Shown one piece after another: positions 1 through 8,900 of a stretch of DNA of 9,685 nt. The translations under genes and the position numbers were made by a program. Location of the stretch: assembly GCA_025457805.1 (NCBI GenBank), contig JALOTR010000054.1:1-9685 (forward strand), written 5' to 3'. Position 1 is the first letter of the stretch; each line of letters begins with the position of its first letter. Under the pieces are notes generated by a model. The model did not search any database. It worked only from the letters and a program-made list of their open reading frames with translations, and was not told where the DNA came from. The DNA comes from Akkermansiaceae bacterium (GTDB taxonomy: Bacteria; Verrucomicrobiota; Verrucomicrobiia; Verrucomicrobiales; Akkermansiaceae).

Positions 1-1088
1 CCGCCGGTGCGGGTCTCGGTGGTGATGGCGGCGAAGAGGACGTAGGCGGGTTTGCTGCCGGGCACGTGGTCCTGGAGGGTGGGGTGGGACCAGGATTTTT
101 CCTTTTCCAGATCCTCGACCGCGTGATTGAGCTCGGTTTCCAAGCGCTCCTGCCAAGCGGCGTCGAGGGTGGTGTAAACGCTCAGGCCGGCCAGTTCGGT
201 GCCGAGTTGATCGAGGATGCCATCGAGTTCGCGGCGGATGGCTTGGAGGGCGTAGGAGGTCTGGGTGATGCGTTGTTCGTCGTTGGCGAGCTTCAGCGGT
301 TCGGCGGCGATGGCAGCGGCGCGGGGTTTGTCGATGAAACCCATGGAGACCATCCGGTTGAGGGTTTGGCGTCGTTGTTCGAGGGCTTTTTCCGGATTTC
401 GGAGGGGTGAAAACGCGTGGGGGCCACGGATGATGCCGACGATGAGGGCGCATTCGCCATCGCTGAGGGCGCTGGTGGTTTTGCCAAAATAAGTTTGCGA
501 TGCCTGCTCGATGCCATCCGCGCCGGAGCCGAAGTAGATGCGATTCAGGTAGTGGGTGAGGATTTCATCCTTCTTGTAGCGGGCCTCGATGCGGAGGGTG
601 AGGGCGATTTCGAGGAATTTCCGGTGCAGGGATTTTTCGCGGATCTCGAAGCTGTTGCGGGCGAGCTGCATGGTCAGGGTGGAGGCTCCCTGGGTGAAAT
701 TCCGGTCCTTGAGGTTGCGGACCGTGGCGCGCATCAGCCCGCGGACATCGACGCCGGAATGCTTGAAAAACCGGGCGTCTTCGCGGGCCTGGAGCGACTT
801 GACGAGGAAATCGGGGATTTCCTTGCGGGTAACGAGCTTGCGCCCCGTGGCACCCGGGGCGGCGATTGCAACGCCTTTGCGGTCGTAAAACATCGTGCCG
901 GTGGGCAGTTTGGCGACTTCATCGAGATCGAAGCGCATCGCCAGCATGAAGTAGAAAAACGCGAAGCCGGAAAACAGAATGAGCCCGATGATGGAGACCT
1001 GAAACAACAATTTCACCGGGCCATGCAGCCACTCGGGAAGCCAGCGCTTCCAAAACGGTGGGGGGCTGATGGGACGCCAGGTGGACAT
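1..1088 (-). CDS. Class A penicillin-binding protein (PBP1A-like), N-terminal part, cut by window edge
   Basis: Bifunctional peptidoglycan synthase anchored in the inner membrane with its enzymatic domains in the periplasm. About 362 residues are visible; the 3' end lies beyond position 1. A short cytoplasmic tail is followed by one transmembrane helix (about residues 27-50). The glycosyltransferase 51 domain follows, with its hallmark motifs in order: REDARFFKHSGVD (catalytic Glu at residue 103), QGASTLTMQLARN (133-145), and RKFLEIALTLRIE leading into KKDEILTHYLNRIYFG (156-187). The phrase GLSVYTTLD marks the start of the linker to the transpeptidase domain, whose SxxK, SxN and KTG motifs would lie outside the window. 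The start is the ATG at 1088, which gives a normal class A N-terminus, although no clear Shine-Dalgarno precedes it. It lies 65 bp downstream of another class A PBP on the same strand and is probably co-transcribed with it. The glycosyltransferase assignment is secure; transpeptidase activity is inferred from the family. Confidence 0.93.
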   Translation of the reverse strand, partial: MSTWRPISPPPFWKRWLPEWLHGPVKLLFQVSIIGLILFSGFAFFYFMLAMRFDLDEVAKLPTGTMFYDRKGVAIAAPGATGRKLVTRKEIPDFLVKSLQAREDARFFKHSGVDVRGLMRATVRNLKDRNFTQGASTLTMQLARNSFEIREKSLHRKFLEIALTLRIEARYKKDEILTHYLNRIYFGSGADGIEQASQTYFGKTTSALSDGECALIVGIIRGPHAFSPLRNPEKALEQRRQTLNRMVSMGFIDKPRAAAIAAEPLKLANDEQRITQTSYALQAIRRELDGILDQLGTELAGLSVYTTLDAAWQERLETELNHAVEDLEKEKSWSHPTLQDHVPGSKPAYVLFAAITTETRTG

Positions 1089-1153
1089 GGGTGGAGCGTT
1101 GGGCGGTGGGCGGGAGTCGGCAGACGCGGCGTGAGATGCGGGCGGGCAGGTGC

Positions 1154-3532
1154 TTATTCAACCGGAAGTGCGCGGAGTGGTGGCTCGCTCACGGGTTGGG
1201 CCCTGCGGGGAGGCTCGACGGGAATGGCGGCGGGCGGGGTGGGATCCGCGGGCTCGACGGGCAAGGCCTTGAGCGGAGCGGGGTCGGGTGCGGCTGCGTC
1301 TTCCGGAACGATCATGTCCACGGCCCGGGCGCGGGCGGGGTGGATGGGGCAGAGGTCGTTGTCGGCGAGGGCCATATCGGCCGGGACGTGATCGGTCACG
1401 ACGGTGCCGGCTTCCCGACAGCCGGAAGTGGCTCGCTTGCGGGAGAGTTGGCAAATTTCCATATCGATCGTGTTGACGCGCGAGTGGAGCTTGCCGGCCT
1501 TGTAGCCGAGGCGGTCGGCGGTTTTCATGACATCCACCCAGACGGGCAGGGAAAGCACGGAGCCGAAGCCGCCCTGGATGGTTTTCTTGGGGGTATCGAA
1601 GCCGACCCAGACGGCGCAGCTGAGGTTGGAGGTGTAACCGGCGAACCAGGCGTCCTTGAAATCGTTGGTGGTGCCGGTTTTCCCGCCGCAGGGTTTGTCG
1701 AAGCCGAGGGTCCTCACCGAGGCGGCGGTGCCACGGGTGGCGACTTCATTGAGGATGCGGGAAACCGACCACGCGGAACCGCTTTTCGCCGCCTGGTAGG
1801 AAAGCGGGAGTGTGGAGTAGAGGACATTGCCATCGCGGTCGCGGATCTGGGAGATCAGGTAGGGGCGGTAGCGGACGCCGTCGTTGGGGAAAATGGTGTA
1901 GGCGGTGGCTACTTCCCATGGGGTGGCTTCCCATGAGCCGAGGTAGGAGGAGGGGGTTTCCGGCATCGGGGTGGAGAAACCGGCCATCGCAGCGACGTCC
2001 GTAACTTTGCCAAGACCGGCATGGTTTCCGACGCGCACGGACATCGTATTGCGGGATCGGATGAGGCCATACGAGGCCGGGTGGTAGCCGCCGAATTTGC
2101 CATCCGAATTCTGCGGCCGCCACCGCCCGCCACCGCTGATTTCGCCCGGCTGGATGGGGCCATCGCTGATCGAGGCATCCGGTCGCATGCCTTCATCGAA
2201 CGCGGCGAGATAAACGAAGGGTTTGAAAATGGAACCGAGCTGGCGGTGGGCATCCTTGCCACGATTGAAGCGGGATTCATTCGCATCGCGGCCACCGACC
2301 ACGGCGAGGACCGCGCCAGTGCGGTTTTCGACCACGACGAGGGCCCCCTGAATGTAGCCGGGCTCACCGCGATCCGTCTCCGGCAATTTGCCCCAGGCGG
2401 CGCGGGTGGGGTGGGCATAGCCGGAAAGGCGCTCCAGATCGTGCAGGCGTTTTTCGAGCGCCTCCTCGCCTTTTTGTTGGATGCGGAGATCGATAGTGGT
2501 GGTGATTTCCAAGCCGCCGAGTTCGATGTCTTCCTTTTCCAGGATGATTTCCAGATCCTTGCGGATGGCGTCCATCGCGTAGGATTCGCGGGCCTCGCGC
2601 CGCACCTTCGGCCGCACTTCGATGGGATCGAGCTTGGCGGCATCCGCTTGTTCGCGGGTGATGACCTTGGCGGTGACCATACGTTCGAGCGTCGTGTTGC
2701 GCTCGCGGGTGGCGGCTTCCATCGAGCGGAAGGGGTTGAAGGAATCCGGCCCGCGCACGATGCCGGCGAGCAGCGCGCTTTGCGAGAGGGTCAGCTCGGA
2801 GGGGTGTTTTTCGAAATAAATGCGCGACGCCTCACCCACGCCCTTGATCTGGCGGCCCCAGTTGATCTGGTTGATGTAGGCTTCGAGGATTTGGTCTTTT
2901 TCCAAATCCCACTCCAGCCGGATGGCGATGGCGATTTCCAGAAACTTGCGGTCGAGCTGGCGGGGCAGATCGCCGCGTTTTTCGCCGCGTTTGAGTTGGA
3001 AAACATCGGAAACGAGCTGCTGCGTGATGGTGGATGCGCCCTCGCGTTTGCCCTGCACGTTCTTGGTGATGGCGCGCATGATGCCGATGGTATCGAAGGC
3101 GCCGTGGGTGTAAAACCGCTCATCCTCACGGGCGAGGATGGCCTTGCGGAAATCCTCGGAAACCTGCCGGAGCGGGACGATCGAGCGTTTTTCCCCGTGG
3201 ATTCTGCCGATTTCCTCGCCTTGTCGATCCTTGATGATCGAGCGCTGCGGCATGGCATGGATGCGGGAAATATCATAATTCATCGCCCGCCACCCATAGA
3301 CCACGGATAGGCATAACAACGCATACAGCCCAGCCACGGCGGGATAGCCTGCGGCGCGCAGCGCAAGCTTCATCGGCAGCGGAAATCCGCGCGTGACGAA
3401 GTTGAACAAATGAAACGGCCAGAACAACAGCAGCGAGCCTGCCCCCGTCCGGCGGGAGGGAGCGGCGGGCTCTTCCTTGCGGCGGCGGTTGGATTCCTTC
3501 GTAGGGCGTTTCGGCATCGGCGGGGCAACCAT
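1154..3532 (-). CDS. Class A penicillin-binding protein (bifunctional transglycosylase/transpeptidase)
   Basis: A complete 792-residue peptidoglycan synthase. A hydrophilic, basic N-terminus (1-32) is followed by hydrophobic stretches at about 33-46 and 63-81 that anchor it in the inner membrane. The glycosyltransferase 51 domain has REDERFYTHGAFD (catalytic Glu136), GASTITQQLVSDVF (165-178) and RKFLEIAIAIRLE (195-207). The transpeptidase domain has the nucleophile motif SIFK (Ser434, Lys437), the SRN triad (Ser493, Asn495) and KTGTT (Lys618), so both activities look intact. A segment with cysteines follows, then a proline-rich tail with repeated PVE-type units. The open frame runs a further 250 codons upstream, but that part is antisense to the divergent protease. 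I chose the ATG at 3532 because AAGGAA lies 6 nt upstream; an in-frame ATG at 3586 has no ribosome site, and one at 3517 is also possible. The glycosyltransferase motif 2 ends in LVSDVF rather than the usual LxKN-type sequence. Confidence 0.95.
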   Translation of the reverse strand: MVAPPMPKRPTKESNRRRKEEPAAPSRRTGAGSLLLFWPFHLFNFVTRGFPLPMKLALRAAGYPAVAGLYALLCLSVVYGWRAMNYDISRIHAMPQRSIIKDRQGEEIGRIHGEKRSIVPLRQVSEDFRKAILAREDERFYTHGAFDTIGIMRAITKNVQGKREGASTITQQLVSDVFQLKRGEKRGDLPRQLDRKFLEIAIAIRLEWDLEKDQILEAYINQINWGRQIKGVGEASRIYFEKHPSELTLSQSALLAGIVRGPDSFNPFRSMEAATRERNTTLERMVTAKVITREQADAAKLDPIEVRPKVRREARESYAMDAIRKDLEIILEKEDIELGGLEITTTIDLRIQQKGEEALEKRLHDLERLSGYAHPTRAAWGKLPETDRGEPGYIQGALVVVENRTGAVLAVVGGRDANESRFNRGKDAHRQLGSIFKPFVYLAAFDEGMRPDASISDGPIQPGEISGGGRWRPQNSDGKFGGYHPASYGLIRSRNTMSVRVGNHAGLGKVTDVAAMAGFSTPMPETPSSYLGSWEATPWEVATAYTIFPNDGVRYRPYLISQIRDRDGNVLYSTLPLSYQAAKSGSAWSVSRILNEVATRGTAASVRTLGFDKPCGGKTGTTNDFKDAWFAGYTSNLSCAVWVGFDTPKKTIQGGFGSVLSLPVWVDVMKTADRLGYKAGKLHSRVNTIDMEICQLSRKRATSGCREAGTVVTDHVPADMALADNDLCPIHPARARAVDMIVPEDAAAPDPAPLKALPVEPADPTPPAAIPVEPPRRAQPVSEPPLRALPVE

Positions 3533-3655
3533 ACGCAGTTCCTTCTTATCAATCCACCCTTGATTATTGGCATCGCCACGCGTCATTGCGCCAGCACCCG
3601 CAGGCGGAGACAAACCCGCCGCGCGGCATCGCTCTGGTTCACGCAAGCATTCATC
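3533..3655. promoter_or_regulatory. Divergent intergenic region between PBP operon and protease pair
   Basis: This 123 bp gap separates the minus-strand PBP gene from the plus-strand protease gene, so it must hold the promoters of both unless they lie inside the genes. It contains an AT-richer patch around 3545-3570, in contrast with its GC-rich surroundings. I found no convincing -35/-10 pair on either strand and no inverted repeat strong enough to call an operator. The role as a promoter region is inferred from gene orientation only. Confidence 0.4.
3539..3544 (-). promoter_or_regulatory. Ribosome binding site deciding the start of the 1154-3532 PBP
   Basis: On the minus strand AAGGAA lies 6 nt before the ATG at 3532. 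This is the only clear Shine-Dalgarno-like sequence among the gene starts in the window. It favours 3532 over the in-frame ATG at 3586, which has a GC-rich upstream stretch with no purine run. Confidence 0.55.
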
Positions 3656-4657
3656 ATGAAAGCGAAATTCACTTTTCCCACCCTCGCCCTCACCCTGTGG
3701 ATCGCCACCGGGATCCCTGCGCTGCAAGCGCGTGAACCGGCGCGCACCATGGCGGATCTCGCCAAGCTGGAAGCCAAGGTGGAGAACGTTTCCCGCAAGA
3801 CCTTGCCGGCCACCGTCGCCCTGCTTTCCAACAACACCGGCTCGTCGGGCTCCGGCGTGATCACCCGTGCCGATGGCCTCATCCTCACCGCCGCCCACGT
3901 CGTCCAAGGTGCGGAGGAGCTGCTGGTGGTTTTCCCGGATGGCAAACAAGTCAAAGGCAAGGTCCTCGGCGCGAATTATTCCAAGGACATCGCGATGGTG
4001 AAAATCAACGAACCCGGCCCCTGGCCCTTCATCGAAATGGGCAGCTCGAAGCCGCTCGAAGCGGGCGACTGGGTGGTCGCGCTCGGCCACTCCGCCGGCT
4101 TCGATGCCAACCGCACGCCGCCCGTCCGCTTCGGCCGCGTGGTTTCCAAAGGACCCGGAAATTTCCTCACAAGCGACTGCACGCTCATCGGTGGCGACTC
4201 CGGCGGACCCTTGTTTGATCTCGATGGCAAGATCGTCGGCATCCATTCCTCGATCGGCAAATCGGTTTCTAACAACAACCACGCCGGCATCGATGGCTTC
4301 CGCGATGACTGGGAACGCATGTATGCCGGCGAGTCATGGGGTCAGCTTTCGATGAATCCGTTCGCCAATCCTGAAATGCCGGTCATCGGCATCGACATGG
4401 GCATCATCCGTGGCGTCAAGGGCGTGATCGTCAATGGCGTGGTGCCCGGTTCGCCCGCTGCCGCTGCCGGTGTGCGTGTGGGTGATGTGATCCGCTCGCT
4501 CGATGGCAGCGACATCCGCGAAGGCGGCGAGCTGTTGCAAGTCCTTGCCAAGCGCCAGCCCGGCGACCGCGTGAAACTCGGCATTCTGCGCGATGATGAA
4601 AAACGGGAAGTGAGCGTCACTCTCAAGCGCCGCGATGAGCTTTTTGAACCACGTTGA
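3656..4657 (+). CDS. Exported HtrA/DegP-like serine protease with one PDZ domain
   Basis: A 333-residue trypsin-fold (S1C, HtrA/DegP-like) endopeptidase predicted to act in the periplasm. A signal peptide covers residues 1-25, with a likely cut after PALQA. The catalytic triad is complete: His81 in LTAAHVV, Asp111 in KDIAMVKI and Ser182 in GGDSGGPLFD. After the last protease strand, the segment HAGIDGFRDDWERM (around 205-220) stands where classical HtrA has the GIGFAIP strand. I recall similar endings in HtrA relatives of the PVC group, so this is probably a clade feature. One PDZ domain follows (about 240-330, with GVIVNGVVPGSPAAAAGVRVGDVI), which normally binds C-termini of substrates or partners. 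There is no good ribosome site before the ATG at 3656. The frame is open further upstream, but that part would lack the signal peptide at its N-terminus. The next gene starts 16 bp downstream on the same strand, so the two are probably one operon. Confidence 0.93.
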   Translation: MKAKFTFPTLALTLWIATGIPALQAREPARTMADLAKLEAKVENVSRKTLPATVALLSNNTGSSGSGVITRADGLILTAAHVVQGAEELLVVFPDGKQVKGKVLGANYSKDIAMVKINEPGPWPFIEMGSSKPLEAGDWVVALGHSAGFDANRTPPVRFGRVVSKGPGNFLTSDCTLIGGDSGGPLFDLDGKIVGIHSSIGKSVSNNNHAGIDGFRDDWERMYAGESWGQLSMNPFANPEMPVIGIDMGIIRGVKGVIVNGVVPGSPAAAAGVRVGDVIRSLDGSDIREGGELLQVLAKRQPGDRVKLGILRDDEKREVSVTLKRRDELFEPR

Positions 4658-4673
4658 AATGATAACTCCGCAC

Positions 4674-5876
4674 ATGAAGAAAACATTGATTCCCCTTCTC
4701 GGCATCCTGTTTCACGGCGTGGCCGCGGCGCAGGATGATATCCCCTTGCTCCGGCCCGAGGAAAAGGCCGCCATCAAAGCCCAGGCGGATGAATATCGGG
4801 AAGCCTTTTCTCCCTCTCTAACAGAAGCGGCCGAATCCACGGTGCGCGTCTGGTCCGGCAAGCGCCGCCTTGCCTATGGCACGGTCGTCGGCGATGGCCG
4901 CAGCATTCTCACCAAGTGGAGTGAGCTCGCCCGCGGCCAGGGCGACCTGCGTGTGGAAGGTGCAGGCGGGCGCGTGCTCGCGGCAAAGGTGACCGGCGTC
5001 TATCAGGATGAAGACCTTGCCGTATTGGAAATCAATGGCACGCCGCTCAAACCCGTCAAGTGGTCCGAGGCACCTGCGAAACTCGGCAGCTTCCTCGCCG
5101 CGCCGCAGCCCGATGGCCGACCCGCCGCGTTCGGTGTGGTGAGCGTGCTCGAACGCAATCTCCGCGAGACGGATCAAGCTTACCTCGGCGTGCAGGGCGA
5201 TCCGGATTTTGATGGTCCCGGCGTGCGCATCGACGAGGTGGCGGAAGAATCCGGAGCGGAAAAAGCCGGTTTGAAATCCGGCGATGTGATTCTAAAGGTT
5301 GGCGACCGCAGCATTTCCGGTTTGTTGGAACTCAAGAACTCGTTGGTGGACACCACGCCCGGTTCGACAGTCACGCTCACCATCCTTGATCGCGATGAGA
5401 AGGAGAAGAAAGTCGAGGTTCTGTTAGGAAATCGGCCCAAGCTCGGCGGCTTCTCCGGCGACCGACTCAGAATGATGGAGCGCATGGGCACCACGCCCAG
5501 CCGCGTTCGTGATTCCTTCTCGCGTGTGATCCAGACGGATATGCGTTTGGAAGCCTCACTCATCGGCGGTCCGGTGGTGAATCTCAAGGGCGAAGTCATC
5601 GGCATCAGCGTGGCCCGCGGTGACCGCACGCGCTCCTTCATCATGCCATCCTCAATGATCGAGACCTTGTTGAAGGAAAAACCCACCGATCCATCACTCG
5701 CCAAACTCCAGGCCGAAGAGGAAACCCCTGCCGTCAACATGCGCGGCGGCGAAGGTCGGATGCCTCGCATGAAACAAGGCAGCGAAGAGCGCCTGCGCCA
5801 ACACCTCGGCGAGATGCAGCGCTTGATGGATTTCATGCGTGAGGAAATGGAAGACCTCGAAAGGCAGGGGCGCTGA
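4674..5876 (+). CDS. Exported HtrA-like pseudoprotease with PDZ domain inserted in the protease fold
   Basis: A 400-residue exported protein with a signal peptide (1-19, cut after GVAAA). Residues 55-165 resemble the first part of an HtrA protease: ILTKWSEL (78-85) aligns with ILTNNHVV, so the catalytic His is replaced by Ser83, while DLAVLEI keeps Asp114. A strand resembling GIVSALGRSL follows (FGVVSVLERNL). Next comes a PDZ domain (about 168-255; YLGVQGDPD to VEVLLGNRPK, with AGLKSGDVILKV). Only after it does the end of the protease fold appear: VIQTDMRLEASLIGGPVVNLKGEVIGI (two parts around 285-311), where NSGGP has become LIGGP and the nucleophile Ser is Ile297. IMPSSMIETLL matches the final HtrA helix. 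A charged, probably helical tail ends the protein. Two of three catalytic residues are lost, so proteolysis is unlikely; a binding or regulatory role beside the active protease upstream is inferred. An in-frame ATG at 4659 is an alternative start. No clear ribosome site is seen. Confidence 0.88.
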   Translation: MKKTLIPLLGILFHGVAAAQDDIPLLRPEEKAAIKAQADEYREAFSPSLTEAAESTVRVWSGKRRLAYGTVVGDGRSILTKWSELARGQGDLRVEGAGGRVLAAKVTGVYQDEDLAVLEINGTPLKPVKWSEAPAKLGSFLAAPQPDGRPAAFGVVSVLERNLRETDQAYLGVQGDPDFDGPGVRIDEVAEESGAEKAGLKSGDVILKVGDRSISGLLELKNSLVDTTPGSTVTLTILDRDEKEKKVEVLLGNRPKLGGFSGDRLRMMERMGTTPSRVRDSFSRVIQTDMRLEASLIGGPVVNLKGEVIGISVARGDRTRSFIMPSSMIETLLKEKPTDPSLAKLQAEEETPAVNMRGGEGRMPRMKQGSEERLRQHLGEMQRLMDFMREEMEDLERQGR

Positions 5877-5939
5877 TTTGCCGCAAGCCGCGCAGCAAGC
5901 GTCCGGATCGGTCAAGACAGACGTGTTATCTTGGGATTC
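5877..5939 (+). other. Short intergenic gap before putA
   Basis: These 63 bp separate the pseudoprotease stop from the PutA start. I see no terminator hairpin with a U-tract and no convincing promoter. TTATCT at 5926-5931 could serve as a -10 but lacks a partner -35, and would leave a leader of only a few bases. Whether putA is read from the protease operon or from its own promoter cannot be told from the sequence. Confidence 0.3.
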
Positions 5940-8900
5940 ATGGCTTTTGAATCCCTCGATACCCGTCTGCAACGCATCCGCAACACCCGTCCCGACGACG
6001 CGGCACTGGCCCATGAGGCGGTGGAACTCGCCGCCACGTGGCTGGAATCCGCCCGCGCGGGCATGCGCCCCACCGAGCGCCGGCAGGCGGCTCAGCTTGC
6101 ACGGATGATGGAGGATCCCGCAGGCAAGGCGCTTACCTTCGCGCTCGCAGATCAGGTTTTCCGCCCACCCACGGCAGCCCGTTCGGCCGCAAGATTCCGT
6201 TCGCTGGTGGCAGATTATGGCGTGCCACGATACCTGCCAGCGTGGGAGCGGATTGGCATGCAGGCCGGAGCCATCGCCTCCGCCATCGTGCCGGGGATTG
6301 TGATGCCGCTGGTCACTGCAAAACTGCGTGGCGAGAGTGAATCGGTGATTCTTCCCGGCGAGGATGCCCGGCTCCATCCGCATCTTACCAAACGCCGCAA
6401 GGCCGGCATGCGCATGAACCTCAACCAACTCGGCGAGGCCATCCTCGGCGAGGACGAGGCGGAGAAACGCATGCAAGCCGTGCTCGCCCGCATCGCCAGT
6501 CCGGATTGCGATTACCTCTCGGTGAAAATTTCCGCCATCTTCAGCCAGATCCATCTCATCGCGCATGAGGAGACCCTGGAAAAACTCAAACAACGCCTGC
6601 GCCGACTCTACCAAGCTGCCATATCTAACAAAACACCTGATGGGCGCGCCAAGTTCATCAATCTGGACATGGAGGAATACCGCGATCTCGCCCTCACGCG
6701 GGACGCCTTCATCCAAGTGCTCGATGAGCCCGAGTTCATGCAGCTGGAAGCCGGTATCGTGTTGCAAGCTTACTTGCCGGATGCATGGCCGGTGCAGAAA
6801 CAACTCATCGCCCACGCCAAGGAACGCGTCGCCCGCGGCGGTGTCGGCATCAAGATCCGCATTGTGAAAGGGGCGAACCTTGCCATGGAAAAGGTCGAGG
6901 CGGAATTGCACGATTGGCCGCAGGCACCTTATGAAACCAAGGAAGACGTGGATGCCAACTTCAAGCGCATGCTGCATGAAGCGTGCAATCCGGAACACGC
7001 CTCTTTCGTGAGAACCGGCGTGGCCAGCCATAACTTGTTCGATCTCGCCTATGCCATGCTGCTGCGCACCCGCGAGGGGGTAGAGAAAGCGGTGGAATTC
7101 GAAATGCTCGAAGGCATGGCCAACCATCAGGCACGCGTGGTGAAGGAAGCGGCAGGCGGATTGTTGCTCTACGCCCCGGTGGTGGGACGTGATGATTTCC
7201 ACAGCGCCATCGCCTATCTCGTGCGCAGGTTGGATGAAAACACCTCGGAGGAAAATTTCCTTCACGACCTCTTCGGTATGACATCCGGCGATGCCAAATG
7301 GAATGCGCAGCGCGATCGCTTCCTGCAAGCTTGTGCGCGCAAAGATATCATTCACGCTGGACCCCGCCGGACGCAGGATCGGACCACGCAAATACCGACC
7401 ACTCTGCCCGCAGGAACGCCTTTTCACAACGCGCCGGACACGGATTGGTCGCTTCCCCACCATGTCACATGGATTCGCAAGCATGTGGAAAACATCCGGG
7501 ATGCAGATCCTGTTAGAGTGCCTTTATGCATCGGCGGAAAAGGAGAACACGGGGCTTCGGGAGCCATCGGCCGCGATCCCTCAAGGCCCGGCGTGGAGGC
7601 CTATCACTACGGACTTGCCAGCGAGGAACAACTCGAACGTGCGATGCAAACTGCCGTCGATGCGCGAGCCGCGTGGCAGGCACTTGGGTACGAGGGCCGC
7701 GCCAGCTTGCTCCGCCGAGCCGCTGCAAGCATCGCCGCAAAACGCGGACACATCATCGCCACCATGGTTTTGGATGCCGGCAAGGCCGCCTGCGAGGGTG
7801 ATGTGGAAGTTTCCGAGGCCATCGACTTCGCGAACTACTATGCGGACCGTTTTTCCGATCCGGCTTTCTTCGATGGCTCCAGCCTCGATCCGCTCGGCAC
7901 CGTGGTGATTGCGCCGCCATGGAATTTTCCCTTCGCCATTCCCTGCGGCGGTGTGCTGGCTGCCTTGATGGCGGGAAACACTGTCATCCTCAAACCCGCA
8001 TCCGCCACCGCGCTCACCGGTTGGGTGCTGGCGCAGTGCCTGTGGGATGCGGGCATTCCTCGCGAGGTCTTGCAATTCATCACCTGCGCCGGTGGGGTGG
8101 GCCGTAAGCTTCTTACGGATGAACGCACGGGAGCTGTTGTTCTAACAGGTGGCTGGGACACGGCACGCATGTTTCTCGATTGGAAACCGGACATGCGCCT
8201 TTTTGCGGAAACCAGCGGCAAGAACTCGCTCATCATCACGGCTGCGGCCGATCCGGATCAGGCGATCAAGGACCTGGTGAAAAGCGCCTTTGGTCACTCC
8301 GGTCAGAAATGCTCCGCCGCTTCCCTCGCGATCATCGAGGCGGAAGTTTATGATAATCCCGCCTTCATGCGCCAACTCCGCGATGCGGCTGCTTCTCTAA
8401 CAGTCGGCACGCCCTGGCAATACGACAGCATCGTCACCCCCACCGTGGTCCCGCCCGGCGAGGCCCTTGTTCGCGGACTGACGCAGCTCGATCCTGGCGA
8501 ATCGTGGTTGCTCGAACCCCGCATGATCGACGGCAATCCCCAACTCTGGTCGCCCGGCATCCGCATCGGTGTGAAGCCGGATTCATGGTATCGCTCCAAC
8601 GAATGCTTCGGTCCCGTGCTCGGCCTGATCCGCGCGGAGGATCTATCCCATGCCATCCAAATCCAGAACGCCTCCAGCTTCGGTCTAACAGGAGGCATCC
8701 ATTCGCTCGATCCTGCGGAGATGGAGCTTTGGAGGGAATCCGTCGAAGTTGGCAATGCCTACATCAACCGTCCCATCACCGGAGCCATCGTCCGCAGGCA
8801 GCCTTTTGGTGGATGGAAAAATTCCTCCTTCGGCCCCGGTGCCAAAGCGGGCGGACCAAACTACTGCGCGCTTTTCGGGCATTGGAACAACAGCGCCCTG

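Noticed and set aside
1089..1153. Possible terminator or promoter between the two PBP genes
   Set aside because: The 65 bp are GC-rich with no stable hairpin plus U-tract and no -10-like sequence; nothing supportable is seen.
417..1936. Plus-strand open frames of 324 and 281 codons across the PBP junction
   Set aside because: They are glycine-rich, low-complexity shadow frames antisense to the two PBP genes.
2021..3310. 429-codon open frame on the plus strand
   Set aside because: It is antisense to the PBP with intact GT51 and transpeptidase motifs, and shows no recognisable domain of its own.
3410..3655. Extended N-terminus of the HtrA-like protease
   Set aside because: The extra 82 codons are arginine-rich, overlap the PBP start region and would bury the signal peptide that begins at 3656.
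3533..4282. Upstream extension of the PBP frame (250 codons beyond the ATG at 3532)
   Set aside because: It runs antisense through the clear HtrA-like protease gene, has no family features, and AAGGAA before 3532 marks the true start.
5694..7484. 596-codon open frame on the minus strand
   Set aside because: It is antisense to the pseudoprotease end and to PutA, both with conserved motifs. Its composition is what GC-rich coding DNA gives on the opposite strand.
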